Below the pieces are notes generated by a model. The model saw only the letters and a program-made list of their open reading frames with translations, searched no databases and was not told the DNA's origin. A stretch of 64,000 nt of DNA, taken from the NCBI RefSeq assembly GCF_042477335.2, contig NC_091257.1:44362501-44426500 (forward strand). Direction: 5' to 3'. Made by a program: the position numbers and the translations under genes. The DNA comes from Ovis canadensis. Its lineage: Eukaryota > Chordata > Mammalia > Artiodactyla > Bovidae. The number at the start of each line of letters is the position of its first letter. Position 1 is the stretch's first letter. Of this stretch, positions 10,965 through 50,105 are shown in pieces.

Positions 10965-11320
10965 GAAATCAGGGGCGACAGAATTTGTTTCTGAAAAGGG
11001 CCAGGCTGTAAATATGTTAGGCCTTGGGTTCATGGTCTCTGTCAGAACAGTTCTTAACTATTTTGTAGAGTAAGGCAGCCACACAAAGGCAACGAATGAA
11101 TGACCAGGGCCATGTTCCCACAACACTTTATTTATGGATGCTGACATCTCAATTTCCTATAATTTTTGTGTCACAAAATGGTATTCTTTTGTCTTTTTTT
11201 TTTTTCTCCTCAACCATTCAAAAAAATATAAACATCACTCTTAGCTCCTGGGCTATACAGAAGAAGGCGATGGGCTGAGTTTAGTTCACAGGCCACAGGT
11301 TGCCAGCTCCTGCCTGGTAT
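10965..11320 (+). mobile_element. hAT-type DNA transposon relic in the NMT2 3' UTR
   Basis: The sequence gaaaagggccaggctgtaaa, ggccttgggttcatggtctc, caacactttatttatgg and ttcacaggccacaggttgcc follows a common mammalian hAT-Charlie-type element (gggccagatagtaaatattt ... ggccatagtttgccaacc). The subfamily is not certain. Confidence 0.6.
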
Positions 11321-11412
11321 AAGGTATGATTGTTTCCTTTGACCACGTGTAACATGAAGGAAGGCCATCCTGTTGTCTAAGGGAACTGGATGTTTATGGA
11401 CAGAACGGCCGA

Positions 11413-11609
11413 GGCACTGGTACGTGAAGGCAGGAAGTATCTACTTTGTGGTATTTGAGTCAAGGCCAGTTGAGGTGGCCTCATCCACCATCTTTCCCCT
11501 TGGACTGTCGGGCACCGGTACGTGAAGGCAGGAAATATCTACTTTGTGGTATTTGAGTCAAGGCCAGCTGAGGTGGCCTCATCCACCATCTTTTCCCCTT
11601 GGACTGTCG
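11413..11609. repeat. Tandem duplication, two copies of about 98 bp
   Basis: Copy 1 (11413-11510) and copy 2 (11511-11609) differ by only about three substitutions and one inserted T. Each runs from ggcac(t/c)ggtacgtgaagg to ccccttggactgtcg. The duplication lies in the predicted NMT2 3' UTR. Confidence 0.95.
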
Positions 11610-12659
11610 GCAATATACATACGTATTTGTACACACTGAGAAGTTTTTCAAATCCTAGATAAAAACACCATCAGTAACAAAACTATGAGACTTATTTACA
11701 AATAAGACATCTTCCTAGGGCAGGACAGCTTTCATGGTAAGTTAGAGTCAGCGTAGAGGAATATGTGCAATTCTGCATAAGTAATAAAAAACATTCAAAC
11801 TCTCAGTGTCCTGATGGCACTAATGAACTCCTCTGGGCATGTCTTCTGACTTGCGGGCTTTGATTTCCTTTTCCTCACATATCCTGGCTGTTGCTGAGAA
11901 GAAACTAGAATCTGTGCAGGAGCAGAAGTCTAGTTTGGCGGGGGCAGGGGGACACTCTTCAGAGAGCACACTTCATGTCTGCCCCAAACCTTGCTTTGGA
12001 ACCAATCCATCGTCCTGCTAGAGATCAAAGTACAATTTGTGTGTTTACTGATTTGGCAACTTCGCTTCTTGAGAAATAATAGTCCCAGGACATTTTTATC
12101 TTGCTCTTTAACACCCACTGCGTGTCACTGAGTTAAAAAAGTGCTGGTTCCGATGCGATCGTGTATGGTGATGTAAGTAAACACTTTCCGAGTGGCTCCC
12201 TCATTCTGCTATGTGGATCCGCAGACCTGAATCACTTCATAGATAGAAATGCCACAGTTTATCTCCACACAGTGGCAAAGATTTTCTTACACAATTCTGT
12301 GACTTCTGTTCAGTTCATAGAAAAGCGGTCCCTTTTCTAGAGAGAGGAAGAGACCTCTGGCTCTCTCATCAGGAGACAGCCAGAAGGTTGAGAACCAGAG
12401 GAATGTGCTCTGTACCCTCTTTGCATCCCTCCTACAAACGGGTCAACAGTGGAAAAAAAGGATGGATGTTAATGTCAGCTAGAAAGGTGTTCTACATGTA
12501 TGGTCACAAATGGATGCTTTTCCATCTCTTCTGTTACTGACACTTCGATGTCACTTAAGTTGTGCTTTTATTCTTCTTTGGAATGGCAGTTCCAGGAATC
12601 TTCAGGGTATTAACGAATGATGATGTCAGAGTTCTAGAAATATCAATAGAAATATCCAT

Positions 12660-40179
<27,520 letters not shown>

Positions 40180-40473
40180 CTGTTAGAAAATTCACAGGGT
40201 TTGTAAAAACAACAACAGGTAGGTCACTATGTAAAATCTGAATTGCATGAAATTAATCACTTAGGAAAAACATATGTTATACTACATTAGGATGTGCAGT
40301 ATTATAATTGAAATGAAATACATATATATTCAGGTGACCAAATATGTATTTGCTTTTGATCCACGGTTCCTGGATCACAGTTCCCTAAATGCTTAGAACT
40401 TCTTAAGAGATGAGATACTTAAAGGTGCCCCTAAGGTCACTGTAAGGAGGAGACTTGGAAGCACCTAAGGATG

Positions 40474-40997
40474 CTCTTTGGAAGGAAAGTTATGACCAAC
40501 CTAGATACCATATTCAAAAGCAGAGACATTACTTTGCCAACAAAGGTCCGTCTAGTCAAGGCTATGGTTTTTCCAGTGGTCATGTATGGATGTGAGAGTT
40601 GGACTGTGAAGAAAGCTGAGTGCCAAAGAATTGATGCTTCTAAACTGTGGTGTTGAAGAAAACTCTTGAGAGTCCCTTGGACTGCAAGGAGATCCAACCA
40701 GTCCATTCTAAAGGATATCAGTCCAGGGTATTCACTAGAAGGACTGATGCTAAAGCTGAAACTCCAATACACTGGCCACCTCATGTGAAGAGTTGACTCA
40801 CTGGGAAAGACCCCGATGTTGGGAGGGATTGGGGGCAGGAGCAGAAGGGGACGAGAGAGGATGAGATGGCTGGATGGCATCACCGACTCTATGGACATGA
40901 ATTTGAGTGAACTCCGGGAGTTGGTGATAGACAGGGAGGTCTGGCGTGCTGCGATTCATGGGGTCGCAGAGTTGGACACGACTGAGCAACTGAACTG
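40474..40997 (+). mobile_element. BovB LINE 3' fragment
   Basis: It starts within the reverse transcriptase C-terminal region (KAMVFPVVMYGCESW) and runs to the shared 3' end ggacacgactgagcaactg. A short direct repeat, aaggatg, flanks it (40467-40473, 40998-41004). It is a direct repeat of the BovB at 30783-31707. Confidence 0.9.
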
Positions 40998-41134
40998 AAG
41001 GATGGGCTGGTTACCAGGGGAGCAACTCTGTGATTAGAAGGTTGGAACTGTCACCCCACTCCCTGACCTCAGGGAGGCAAGCAGGGCTGGAGTCTAACCA
41101 AACACAAACGGCCGATGATGTAATCAACTGCATC

Positions 41135-42503
41135 TATGTTAAAGTGCTGCACTCAATATGCCAGCAAATCTGGAAAACTCAGCAGTGGCCACAGGACTGA
41201 AAAAGGTCAGTTTTCATTCCAATCCCACAGAAAGGCAATGCCAAAGAAAGTTCAAACTACTGCACAATTGCACTCATCTCACATGCTAGCAAAGAAATGC
41301 TCAAAATCCTCCAAGTCAGGGTTCAACAGTACATGAACTGTGAACTTCCAGATGTTCAAGCTGGATTTAGAAAAGGCAGAGGAACCAGAGATCAATTTGC
41401 CAACATCCGTTGGATCATCGAAAAAATAAGACAGTTACAGAAGAACATCTACTTCTGCTTTATTGAGTACACCAAAGCCTCTGTGTGGATCACAACAAAC
41501 TCTGGAAAATTCTTCAAGAGATGGGAATACCAGACCACCTTACCTGCCTCTTGAGAAACCTGTATGCAGGTCAGGAAGCAACAGTTAGAGCTGGACATGG
41601 AACAACAGACTGGTTCCAAATAGGGAAAGGAGTACATCAAGGCTATATATTGTCACCCTGCTTATTTTACTTATATGCAGAACATATCATGTGAAATGCT
41701 GGGCTGGACAAAGCACAAGCTGGAATCAAGATTGCTGGGAGAAATGTCAATAACCTCAGATACACAGATGACACCATCCTTATGGCAGAAAGCAAAGAAG
41801 AACTAAAGAGCCTCTTGATGAAAGTGAAAGAAGAAAGTGAAAAAGTTGATTTAAAACTCAACATTCAAAAAACTAAGATCATGGCATCTGGTCCCACCAC
41901 TTCATGGCAAATAGATGGGGAAACAGTGTCAGACTTTATTTTTTTGGGCTCCAAAATCACTGCAGATGGTGATTGCAGCCATGAAATTAAAAGACGCTTG
42001 CTCCTTGGAAGAAAAGCTATGACCAACCTAGAGAGCATACTAAAAAGCAGAGACATTACTTTGCCAACAAAGGTCCGTCTAGTCAAAACTACTGGTTTTT
42101 CCACTAGTCATGTATGGATGTGAAAGTTGGACTATAAAAAAAGCTGAGTGCTGAAGAATGGATGCTTTTGAACTGTGGTATTAAAGACTCTTGAGAGTCC
42201 CTTGAACTGCAAGGAGATCAAACCAGTCCATCCTAAAGGAAATCAGTCCTGAATATTCATTGGAAGAGCTAATGCTGAAGCTGAAATTCCAATACTTTGG
42301 CCACCTGATGCAAAGAACTGATTGATTGAAAGCAGGAGGAGAAGGGGATGACAGAGGATGAGGTGGGTTGGATGGCATCACTGACTCGATGGACATGAGT
42401 TGAGCAAGCTCCGGGAGTCAGTGATGGACAGGGAGGCCTGGTGTGCTGCATTCATTGGGTCGCAAAGAGTTGGACACAACTGAGGGACTGAACTGAACTA
42501 AGA
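41135..42503 (+). mobile_element. BovB LINE, longest copy in the window
   Basis: It covers the BovB reverse transcriptase from before the DVQAGFRKGRGTRDQ block, through DWFQIGKGVHQG, to the ACTGA-type end. The catalytic box reads YTDD rather than YADD, and frameshifts occur near 41454 and after 42085, so it cannot encode an intact protein. Confidence 0.92.
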
Positions 42504-42519
42504 GAGGCTGTATAAAAAC

Positions 42520-42720
42520 CCAAAAGGAGGGGGTTCTGAGCCCGTAACCTGTGGAATCCGATGCTGTCTTTGAGAAGACAGTGTCAGAACTGAGTTGAAT
42601 TGTGGGACACCCAGCTGGAGTCTGAGAAGCACCTTGTGTTACGTGGGAAGTTCCTCCCTCCCCATTGGAACTCGGTGCAGGAACTCAGAAGATTATTAGT
42701 CTACACTCAGTGACCCTGCA
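42520..42720 (+). mobile_element. LTR-like relic of uncertain family
   Basis: cctgtggaatccgatgctgt, gagttgaattgtgggacacc and cagctggagtctgagaag resemble a mammalian LTR tail. A related sequence recurs at about 49120-49330. Confidence 0.5.
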
Positions 42721-43224
42721 GGGTGCTTAGATGTCATTTGAGCAGGAAAATCATAGAAATAAATGCTATTTTATCATGGAAGGCAAATAGCTTTCACAGG
42801 TATCCACTCCGCTAATGTACTCTTCAGTCAGGGAGAGACACGTGTTGTAAAATATGTCATTATAAATGTCTCTTGGGTACACAAACCACTAATCTTGACA
42901 TAACAGAACCAAAGAAAGTGCTTCTCTGCAGAGGGGGAAATGTCTCCTGATAAAGATTTTTATTAGATGAATTAACAACTAAAAACTCTACATGTAAAAA
43001 CGAAAAACAATCACTGGTAAAATATTTCTGTTTGGAACCCTTGTCATCTTAGAGCTGTCATCTTCTGAAAGAGCGAAAGAGACACAAGATTTCAAATTCC
43101 CATTTCTTTGAGCCTACTCTCTCACAGTATCCCCAGAGATAAATTCAAATTTAGAGTCAGAGATTATTATTGCATTATCACCTGATGCAAGGAAAAGCGA
43201 TTGAAATATCAGTTCTGTTCTATC

Positions 43225-43383
43225 ACTCTTTTTTGAAATTTACGTATTCATTTACTTTAAATTTGGCTGTGCTGGGTCTTAGTTGCAGCATGTGGGTTCC
43301 AGTTACCTTACCAAGGATTGAACGCAGGCCCTCTGCATCGGGAGTGTGGACTCCTAACTGCTGGACCACTAGGGAAGTCTCCT
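43225..43383 (-). repeat. CHR-type SINE, antisense
   Basis: It contains gctgggtcttagttgcagca, aaggattgaacgcaggccct and ctaactgctggaccacta, ending with gggaagtctcc. Confidence 0.8.
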
Positions 43384-43639
43384 CTTCCATCGTTCTTAAC
43401 TGGCTCTATCTGTTCCTATTTTCTTACTTGAATTTTTAACTAATTATGAAGTTCATGTTCATTATAAGACAAATGTCATTAAGTAACAGCCTTATATATA
43501 CATCAACAGCCTTATAAAAGGGTCCCTCAAAGGAAACTAATAGTTTTTCTGGCATAAATTTTTAAAAAATAGTCTTTCGTCTCTAAGCATGCCTCTGTTT
43601 TTACTATGAGTAAATTTTAAACAAAAATTGAATCTTAAA

Positions 43640-43965
43640 CACACTATTTTGAGATCTGGCTTTTTTTCTCCTTCCACTGAACAAACATATCTTGGATTTC
43701 TTTCTTTCCATGTCAGGATATATTGAGCTACTTCATTTCTTTTTAGCAACTGGGTAGCATTCCCTTGTGTAAGTATAGCATATTTTATGCAACATTCCTA
43801 TATTAAATATGCTGCTGCAAAAAAATCTTCTGGTACTTACGTCTTTGTCCATTCATGCTAGTTTGTCCATAGGTGGAAATGCTAGGTCAAAGGGCACAAT
43901 TTTTACTTTTACTAAATATGGTAAATTTAGTAAAGCAGTTACCAGTTTCCACCCCACCAACAGTA
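43640..43965 (-). mobile_element. L1 fragment, antisense
   Basis: gtttgtccataggtggaaat, gctaggtcaaagggcacaat and ccaccccaccaacagtaa resemble antisense L1 3' sequence. It is diverged. Confidence 0.55.
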
Positions 43966-44017
43966 AGTCAGTTTCTGGTTCTGCATGTAAGGAGCTTGGA
44001 AGTCACCACTCCACCCT

Positions 44018-44149
44018 GCTGCTGCTGCTGCTAAGTCGCTTCAGTCGTGTCCAATTCTGTGCGACTCCATAGAGAGCAGCCCACCAGGCTCCCCCGTCCC
44101 TGGGATTCTGCAGGCAAGAACAGTGAGTGGAGTGCCATTGCCTTCTTCG
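44018..44149 (-). repeat. Bov-A SINE monomer with target-site duplication
   Basis: It runs from gctgctgctgctgctaagtc to gagtgccattgccttcttcg. The 12-bp repeat ccactccaccct flanks it exactly at 44006-44017 and 44150-44161. Confidence 0.93.
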
Positions 44150-44164
44150 CCACTCCACCCTAGC

Positions 44165-45463
44165 AGACTGAAAAACCAACAATTTCTCTGAGATCCCTAA
44201 GGGAGGGAGGGACACAGGACAAAACGCTGCCCCCAAAATTGGAGCAACAGTTTCCGGGAGCAGAGACTCACAAGTGGCAATCTCCATGGGAGCCAGTGCT
44301 CAGGGAGGAACCCCGGGACTGTGATTCACATAGTCCTGGAGGCTGTGTGTGGACAAGCCTGAGAGTTACCAGCCCAGTCACAGGGGTCTCCCATACTCTC
44401 GTGAGCTTTACCCCTGGAGCCCAATCAGGTTCCCATGGTAGATACTGGAGAAGAATCCCCTCGTACTTCTGGCAGAGGAATCATTTTAGAAATACACCAG
44501 ACTTTCTGTGCTTCTTAACAAGGCCTGTTCTCAGCAGAAATTAGTCAATCAGAACCTAACCAGCTGGGCTATGATCAGAGCCTAACTGATCTGAGGAAGG
44601 GAAATACCCAACTCCAGCCCCCGTAAGCCATCCTATCCCACGTCTGTGAGGTCACAGTCTAGAGGCACAGGCTCACCAGAAGACTGATACCTGGTCACAG
44701 GACTGTAGAATGCTTCCCGTCCCCCTACACCTCACCATGGCATGACCACAGGCCTATTTACAGCAGTTCCTTTTACCTAGTACATCATGGCTGGCTATCA
44801 AGATAAAAAAAAAAAATGACAAGGCATTCCAAATACACAGTTGGAAAAGATACAGCAAGCATCAGAACGAGACAAGGCAGGGATGGTGGGATGATCAGAC
44901 CTGGGATTGGAAACAACTATGATTAATATGTTAAGGGCGCAAATGGACAAAACAGAAAGCACACGAGAACAGATGGGTGATGTGAGCAGAGAGGTGGAAA
45001 TCCCGACAGAACCGAGAAGAATCAAAACACTGACAGAAATGAAGAATGTCTTTCGATGTACTTATTGGCAGACCGGATGTGGCTGAGGAAAGAATCTCTG
45101 AGCCTGAGGACATAGCAGTGAAAACCTCAGAACCCACCCCACCACCACCCCGCAAACTTGAAAAGAAAAGAGAAGATGGAAAAAAGAAGAATAGAGTATC
45201 CGAGGACTGTGAGGAAACCACAGAGTGTAACATACTTATGATGGGAGCACCAGAAGGAGGAGAGAGAAGAAATATTTGAAACAATAATGACTGAGCATTT
45301 CCCCAAACCAATAGCAGGAGCTAACCCGCAGATCCAAGCAGCTCAGAGAATACCAAGCAGGATAAATGCCACCCGAACAGCATCTTGGCAAATCATTTTT
45401 AAACTACAGAATATCAAAGATGAACAGAGCCAGAGAGGAAAAATTACCTTACCTATAGGAGGC
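44165..45463 (+). mobile_element. L1 LINE fragment, 5' UTR and ORF1
   Basis: 5' UTR-like sequence (ctggagcccaatcaggttcc) leads into a degraded ORF1 (about 44785-45460: aaatggacaaaacagaaagc, caccagaaggaggagagaga, ggataaatgccacccgaac). It has internal stops. Confidence 0.7.
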
Positions 45464-45790
45464 TTCCCTAGTAGCTTAGCTGGTAAAGAACCCACCTGCA
45501 ATGCAGGAGACTCTGGTTCAATTCCGGGGTTGGGCAAATCTGCTGGAAAAGGGATAGGCTACCCACTCCAGTATTCTTGGACTTCCTGGGTGGCTCAGAG
45601 GGAAAAGAATCCACCTGCAATGCGGGAGACCTGGGTTCAATCCCTGGATTGGGAAGATCCCCTAGAGAAGGGCATGGCAACCCACTCCAGTATTCTTGCC
45701 TGGAGAATCCCATGGACAGAGGAGCCTGACAGGCTATAGTCCATAGGATTGCAAAGAGCTGGACACAACTGAAGCGACTTAGCACATGTG
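45464..45790 (+). repeat. Tandem pair of Bov-tA SINEs
   Basis: A first, short copy (ggcttccctagtagcttagc to ctccagtattcttgga) runs directly into a second full copy (cttcctgggtggctcagagg to cacaactgaagcgacttag). Confidence 0.88.
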
Positions 45791-45984
45791 CACACACATA
45801 AAGGAACAAAGGACAGAATAGTAAATAAGAACATCAGTTTGCCTACATTTCTGCTAGCACTGAAATATAACCATATTTTTCATCTCTGACAATCTGATAG
45901 GTAGAAAAACAGTCTCACTGTAGATTTAAATGTTTTTTTATTTAACCAGGAGCGAAGCTAGAAAATAGAAAATGGACCTAATGA

Positions 45985-46262
45985 GCATGCTGCTAAGTCG
46001 TGTCTGATTCAGTCTGACAGAGTTGGACACGACCCTGTCCCATAGATGGCAGCCCACCAGGCTCCCCCGTCCCTGGGATTCTCCAGGCAAGGACACTGGA
46101 GTGGGTTGCCATTTCCTTCTCCAGTGCATGAAAGTGAAAAGTGAAAGTGAAGTCGCTCAGTCGTGTCTGACCCTCAGTGATCCCATGGACTGCAGCCTTC
46201 CAGGCTCCTCCATCCATGGGATTTTCCAAGCAAGAGTACTGGAGTGGGGTGCCATTCCCTTT
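45985..46262 (-). repeat. Bov-A2 dimeric SINE, antisense
   Basis: Two BovA monomers (about 45985-46125 and 46140-46262) are joined by a gtgaaaagtgaaagtgaag linker. Confidence 0.88.
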
Positions 46263-46371
46263 CTGTGCAGAAGGCTGAAAACATGCTGGCTTTTCCCAGC
46301 TGTCTATAAGAAAATGGGAACAGAGAGAGATTAACTCAAGAACGAGATTCTCAGGATTTGAATGGAAGTTA

Positions 46372-46440
46372 GAGAATTCCATGGACTGTATAGTCCATGG
46401 GGTTGCAAAGAGTCAGACACAACTGAGCGACTTACACTTT
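46372..46440 (+). repeat. Bov-A 3' fragment
   Basis: ccatggggttgcaaagagtc and cacaactgagcgactta mark a short BovA tail. Confidence 0.75.
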
Positions 46441-46466
46441 AGAGAATACAAAAACCCAGGCAGTAT

Positions 46467-46690
46467 TTGGGCTTCCCAGGGTGGCTCAGTGGTAAAGAAT
46501 CTGCCTCCTAGTGCAAGAGGCACAGAAATGTGGGTTCAGTCCCGGGACTGGGAAGATTCCCTGGAGGAGGAAATGGCAACCCCCTCCAGTATTCTTGTCT
46601 GGAGAATCCCATGACTACATAGCTTGCCATGTAGCTTGGCAGGCTACACTTCATGCGGTCCCAAAGAGCTGGACACGACTGAGCATTGAG
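46467..46690 (+). repeat. Bov-tA SINE
   Basis: It begins gggcttcccagggtggctca and ends ctggacacgactgagcattg. Confidence 0.9.
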
Positions 46691-46749
46691 GCAGCACTTG
46701 CTAGACTATGGATTAAACTGTTCCGCATACCCAACATCTCCAGAAGGTG

Positions 46750-47395
46750 AAGTTCAGTTCAGTTCAGCTGCTCAGTCGTGTCCCACTTTCTGTGGCCCCA
46801 TGGACTGCAGCATGCAAGGCTTCCCTATCCATCACCAACTCCTGAAGCTTACTCAGACTCATGTACATCGAGTTGGTGATGCCACCCAACCATCTCATTC
46901 AGGACTGATTTCCTTTAGGATTGACTTGGTGGATCTCCTTGCAGTCCACGGGACTCTCAAGAGTCTTCTCCAACACCACAGTTCTAAAGCATTTTTCGGC
47001 ACTCAGCGTTCCTTGTGGTTCAACTCTCACATCCATACATCTACTGCTGGTACTACTACTACTACTCTCACATCCATACATGACTACTAGTCAAAACTGT
47101 AGCTTTCACTAGACGGACCTTTGTTGGTAAAGTAATGTCTCTGCCTTTTAATATGCTGTCTAGCTTGGTCATAGCGTTTCTTCCAAGGAGCAAGCGTCTT
47201 TTAATTTCATGGCTGCAATCACCATCTGCAGTGATTTTGGAGCCCCCCAAAATAAAGTCTGTCACTGTTTCCACTGTTTCCCCATCTATTTGCCATGAAG
47301 TGATGGAATCGGATGCCGTTAGTTTTCTGAATGTTGAGTTTAAAGTCAACTTTTTCACTCTCCTCTTTTACTTTCATCAAGAGTCTCTTTAGCCC
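46750..47395 (-). mobile_element. BovB LINE fragment with internal deletion
   Basis: The TCAGT-type tail is at 46751-46770. The body shows a deletion near 46895 and a 41-bp local duplication at 47024-47081 containing a (TAC)n stretch. The minus strand reads RDITLPTKVRLVKA and GGSKITADGDCSHEIKRR in pieces. Confidence 0.9.
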
Positions 47396-47429
47396 AGGAG
47401 ATGAAAGCTTCACATATTAAGATGTGGCC

Positions 47430-47515
47430 TCAGGGGACTTACCTGGTGGTCCAGTGGTTAAGACTCACACTTCCAATGCAGGGATCGTGGGTTCAATCCC
47501 TGGTTGAGGAATTAA
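47430..47515 (+). repeat. CHR-type SINE, truncated
   Basis: It begins gacttacctggtggtccagt and stops after ggttgaggaattaagtcacc, where an antisense Bov-tA begins. Confidence 0.75.
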
Positions 47516-47682
47516 GTCACCAGACTCCTCTGTCTATGGTATTCTCCAGGCAAGAATACTGAAGTAGGTTTCCATTTCCTCCTCCAGGGGATCCTCCTGA
47601 CTCAGGGACTGAACCCATTTCTCCTGTAACTCCTGGATTGGTAGGTGGATTCTTTTTACCACTGAGCCACCTGGCAAGCCCC
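47516..47682 (-). repeat. Bov-tA SINE, antisense, truncated
   Basis: It runs from accagactcctctgtctatg to tgagccacctggcaagcccc. Confidence 0.82.
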
Positions 47683-47689
47683 TAACAGA

Positions 47690-48132
47690 TGAATAAAGAA
47701 TGTATAGCATGGAATACTACTCAGCCATAAAAAGAATAAAATAATGCCATTTCCAGCAACATGGATGGATTTAAAGATTATCATACTAAGTGAAATAAGT
47801 CCGAAAGATAAAGAAAAATACCTATGATACCGCTTATATTTAGAACCTAAAATATGACACTAATGAACCTATCTACAAAACAGAAATGGACTCATGAACA
47901 CAGAGAACAGACTGGCGGTTGCCAAAGGTGAGGGGGTTGAAGGAGAGGAGGAACAGGAAGCTGGGATTAACAGATGTAAGCTTTCATATACAGAGTAGGT
48001 AAACAAACTATATGCAATATCCTATAACAAACCATAATGGAAAAGAATACATAAAAATATATGTATGTGTAACTGAACCACTTAACACAACAATCAACTA
48101 TACTTCAATAAATTAAAAAAAAAAAAGCAAAA
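47690..48132 (+). mobile_element. L1 3' end with poly(A) tail
   Basis: It contains ggaatactactcagccataa, acatggatggatttaaagat, and ctatacttcaataaattaaa followed by A-rich sequence, the L1 3' terminus. Confidence 0.85.
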
Positions 48133-48224
48133 AGTTAAGCCAAGAATCACCTCTTTCAAGAAGCCTTCTTGCTCCTTTCTAACCTGAAGTAGGTGCTCCT
48201 AACTCAGTGCTCCTCCTGCCCTCT

Positions 48225-48428
48225 GAAGTGGAAGTGTTAGTTGCTCAGCCGGGTCCAACTTTGCAACCCCAAGGACTGGAGCCTGCCAGGCTCCTCTGTC
48301 CGTGGGACTCTCCAGGCAAGAATACTGGAGTGGGTTGCCATTCCCTTCTCTAGGGCATCTTCCTGACTCAGGGACTGAACCTGGGTCTCTTGTATAGCAG
48401 GCAAATTCTTTACCTTCTGAGCCACTCA
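48225..48428 (-). repeat. Bov-tA SINE, antisense
   Basis: It runs from gaagtggaagtgttagttgc to ttaccttctgagccactcac. Confidence 0.88.
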
Positions 48429-48599
48429 CACAATATCCTCCCATCTAGCACACATAAAACCTGGTGCTCTTACCTGCTTTTCCCACTAGAGTGTAGGCCC
48501 CCTAAAAACAGAAAGTCTCTCATCTCTCTCTTTAAAAATATATGTGAGATAATAGAGAAAATATAAGACCTCAGTCCCTGGCACAGAGCTCCTAGACTG

Positions 48600-49335
48600 C
48601 TGGAATTTCCCAGGTGGTGGTAGCAGTGTCTTCTGTTCTCATGAGGTATCTCTGGGTGGGCTCCTGGATGGTCATAAAGATCAGAACCTTGAGATTTTCA
48701 TCCCCCATCTGCAGTTCTCCAGAGATGTGAGGGGGCAGGAAATGGAGTTAATTATCAGTCATAAGCCTTCAGGAGCAGAGACCTTCCCGGCTGGTGAACC
48801 TGGGGAGAGGCTGGGAGTGTGGACCCTGGAGAGGGTTCGGGAGCTCCATGTGTCAGCCCTCAGCCCTTGCCCCACACATCCCTTCCACCTGGGTGTTCAT
48901 CTGTATTCTTTATCACATCCTTTTACAATAAACTGGTAAGCAGTAAAAAGTGTTTTCTTTTCCTTTTTTTGGCCAAGCTGTATGGTATGCGGAATCTTAC
49001 TTCCCCAACCAGGGATTGAACCCAGGCCCTCAGCATTGAAAGCATGGAGTGCTAACCACTGGACCACCAAGAAATTCCCTAAAAAGTGTTTTCTTGAGGA
49101 CTGTGAATTCAAATTAACCACTATAAGGAGGGGTTCTTGGGAAGAACTTCAAGTTTGTAGCTGGTTGGTCAGAGGCACAGGGGACAGCCTGGACTTAGGA
49201 CTGTGTCCCCAGTGGGGAGGGTGCAGTCTGGTGGGACCGGGCCCTCCACCTGTGGGATCTAACGCTGTCTCCAGGTGGACGATGTCAGAGTCAACGCAGG
49301 ATCCCTGCTGGCACTGCAGACGTGCTTGGTGTCAG
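48600..49335 (+). mobile_element. LTR-like relic split by a SINE
   Basis: The stretch includes ccttttacaataaactggta (LTR-style polyadenylation region), ttggtcagaggcacagggga and cctgtgggatctaacgctgt. It shares its last part with 42520-42720. The CHR SINE at 48960-49080 interrupts it. The family is not certain. Confidence 0.5.
48960..49080 (-). repeat. CHR-type SINE with target-site duplication
   Basis: It contains cggaatcttacttccccaac, gtgctaaccactggaccacc and aagaaattccct. The 15-bp repeat aaaaagtgttttctt flanks it exactly at 48945-48959 and 49081-49095. Confidence 0.93.
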
Positions 49336-49971
49336 AAAAGCCGGGGGGACAGTGGTTAGAGTCAGGAGAACACAGGAGGAGAACTGGGTTTTTCCTACTC
49401 AGATAAACGCTATTGGTGCTCACCAGTACTTCTGACCCCCCTCCTGTGGGTGTTCCGGGGGATGACCCATACACTCCCCCACCTGAAGTGAGAAAGGTGG
49501 GCCCAAGCAGGCTGTTTGCTGAGCCAATGGAAGACGAGGAGATGGAACAGGTGGAGCTCCCGGGGGGGAGCATGTGAGGGTGCTGTGCCTTCTCTTTGCT
49601 GACTTCCCCTCCCAGCCAGCCTGGTAGCCTCGTCGAGATGCTGCACTGGAAGGCGATGGGCCTCTGACAGCCGAGGCTAGAGGTCCCCTGAGGATAGAGA
49701 CCCCCACCCGCCGCATATAGTGCCAGGGAGAACAAGTTGTGCTGACTTAACCCAACAGAGCTGTGGGCTTGGTCTTTACCACTAAGAGGACCCCAGGTGG
49801 CAGTCTCATCACCCCATATCTAGGTCACAGAGGAACTCTTCTTTCTGGTGGTTATTTATGTATTAAAATCACAAACATCTTGAGTTATAGTGATTAATTC
49901 ACTTTTCTCCAGAGTCAAAGCATGAAAGGCATATTCAACAGTGAGAAAAAGTGTTTAAAAGACAAGCCCAT

Positions 49972-50105
49972 GAGGATTTCCTCAGTGGTCCAGTGGTTAA
50001 GACTCTATGCTTCCACTGCAAGGGGCTTAGGTTTGATCCCTGGTCAGGAAACTAAGATCCCACATGCCACATGGTTCTGTCAAAAAATAAAACATATAAA
50101 ATAAA
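49972..50105 (+). repeat. CHR-type SINE
   Basis: It begins ggatttcctcagtggtccag and includes gaaactaagatcccacatgc, with an A-rich tail. Confidence 0.85.

Larger units (their letters stand above)
9510..12659 (-). other. NMT2: NMT2 3' untranslated region (predicted)
   Basis: The region follows the NMT2 stop codon (12660-12662) on the minus strand and contains no other gene. It holds a hAT-type DNA transposon relic (about 10965-11315) and a 98-bp tandem duplication (11413-11609). The far end is inferred from the AATAAA at 9528-9533 and could be earlier. The long UTR fits the large NMT2 mRNA known in human. Confidence 0.55.

Noticed and set aside
45464-45790. Possible CRISPR-like or regular repeat array from repeated ccactccagtattcttg blocks
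   Set aside because: The repeats are adjacent Bov-tA SINEs in mammalian DNA; spacers and direct-repeat regularity are absent.
49259-49735. 158-codon minus-strand open frame with several overlapping frames
   Set aside because: No recognised domain and no splice-linked continuation; the low-complexity Ser/Gly/Pro content looks non-coding.
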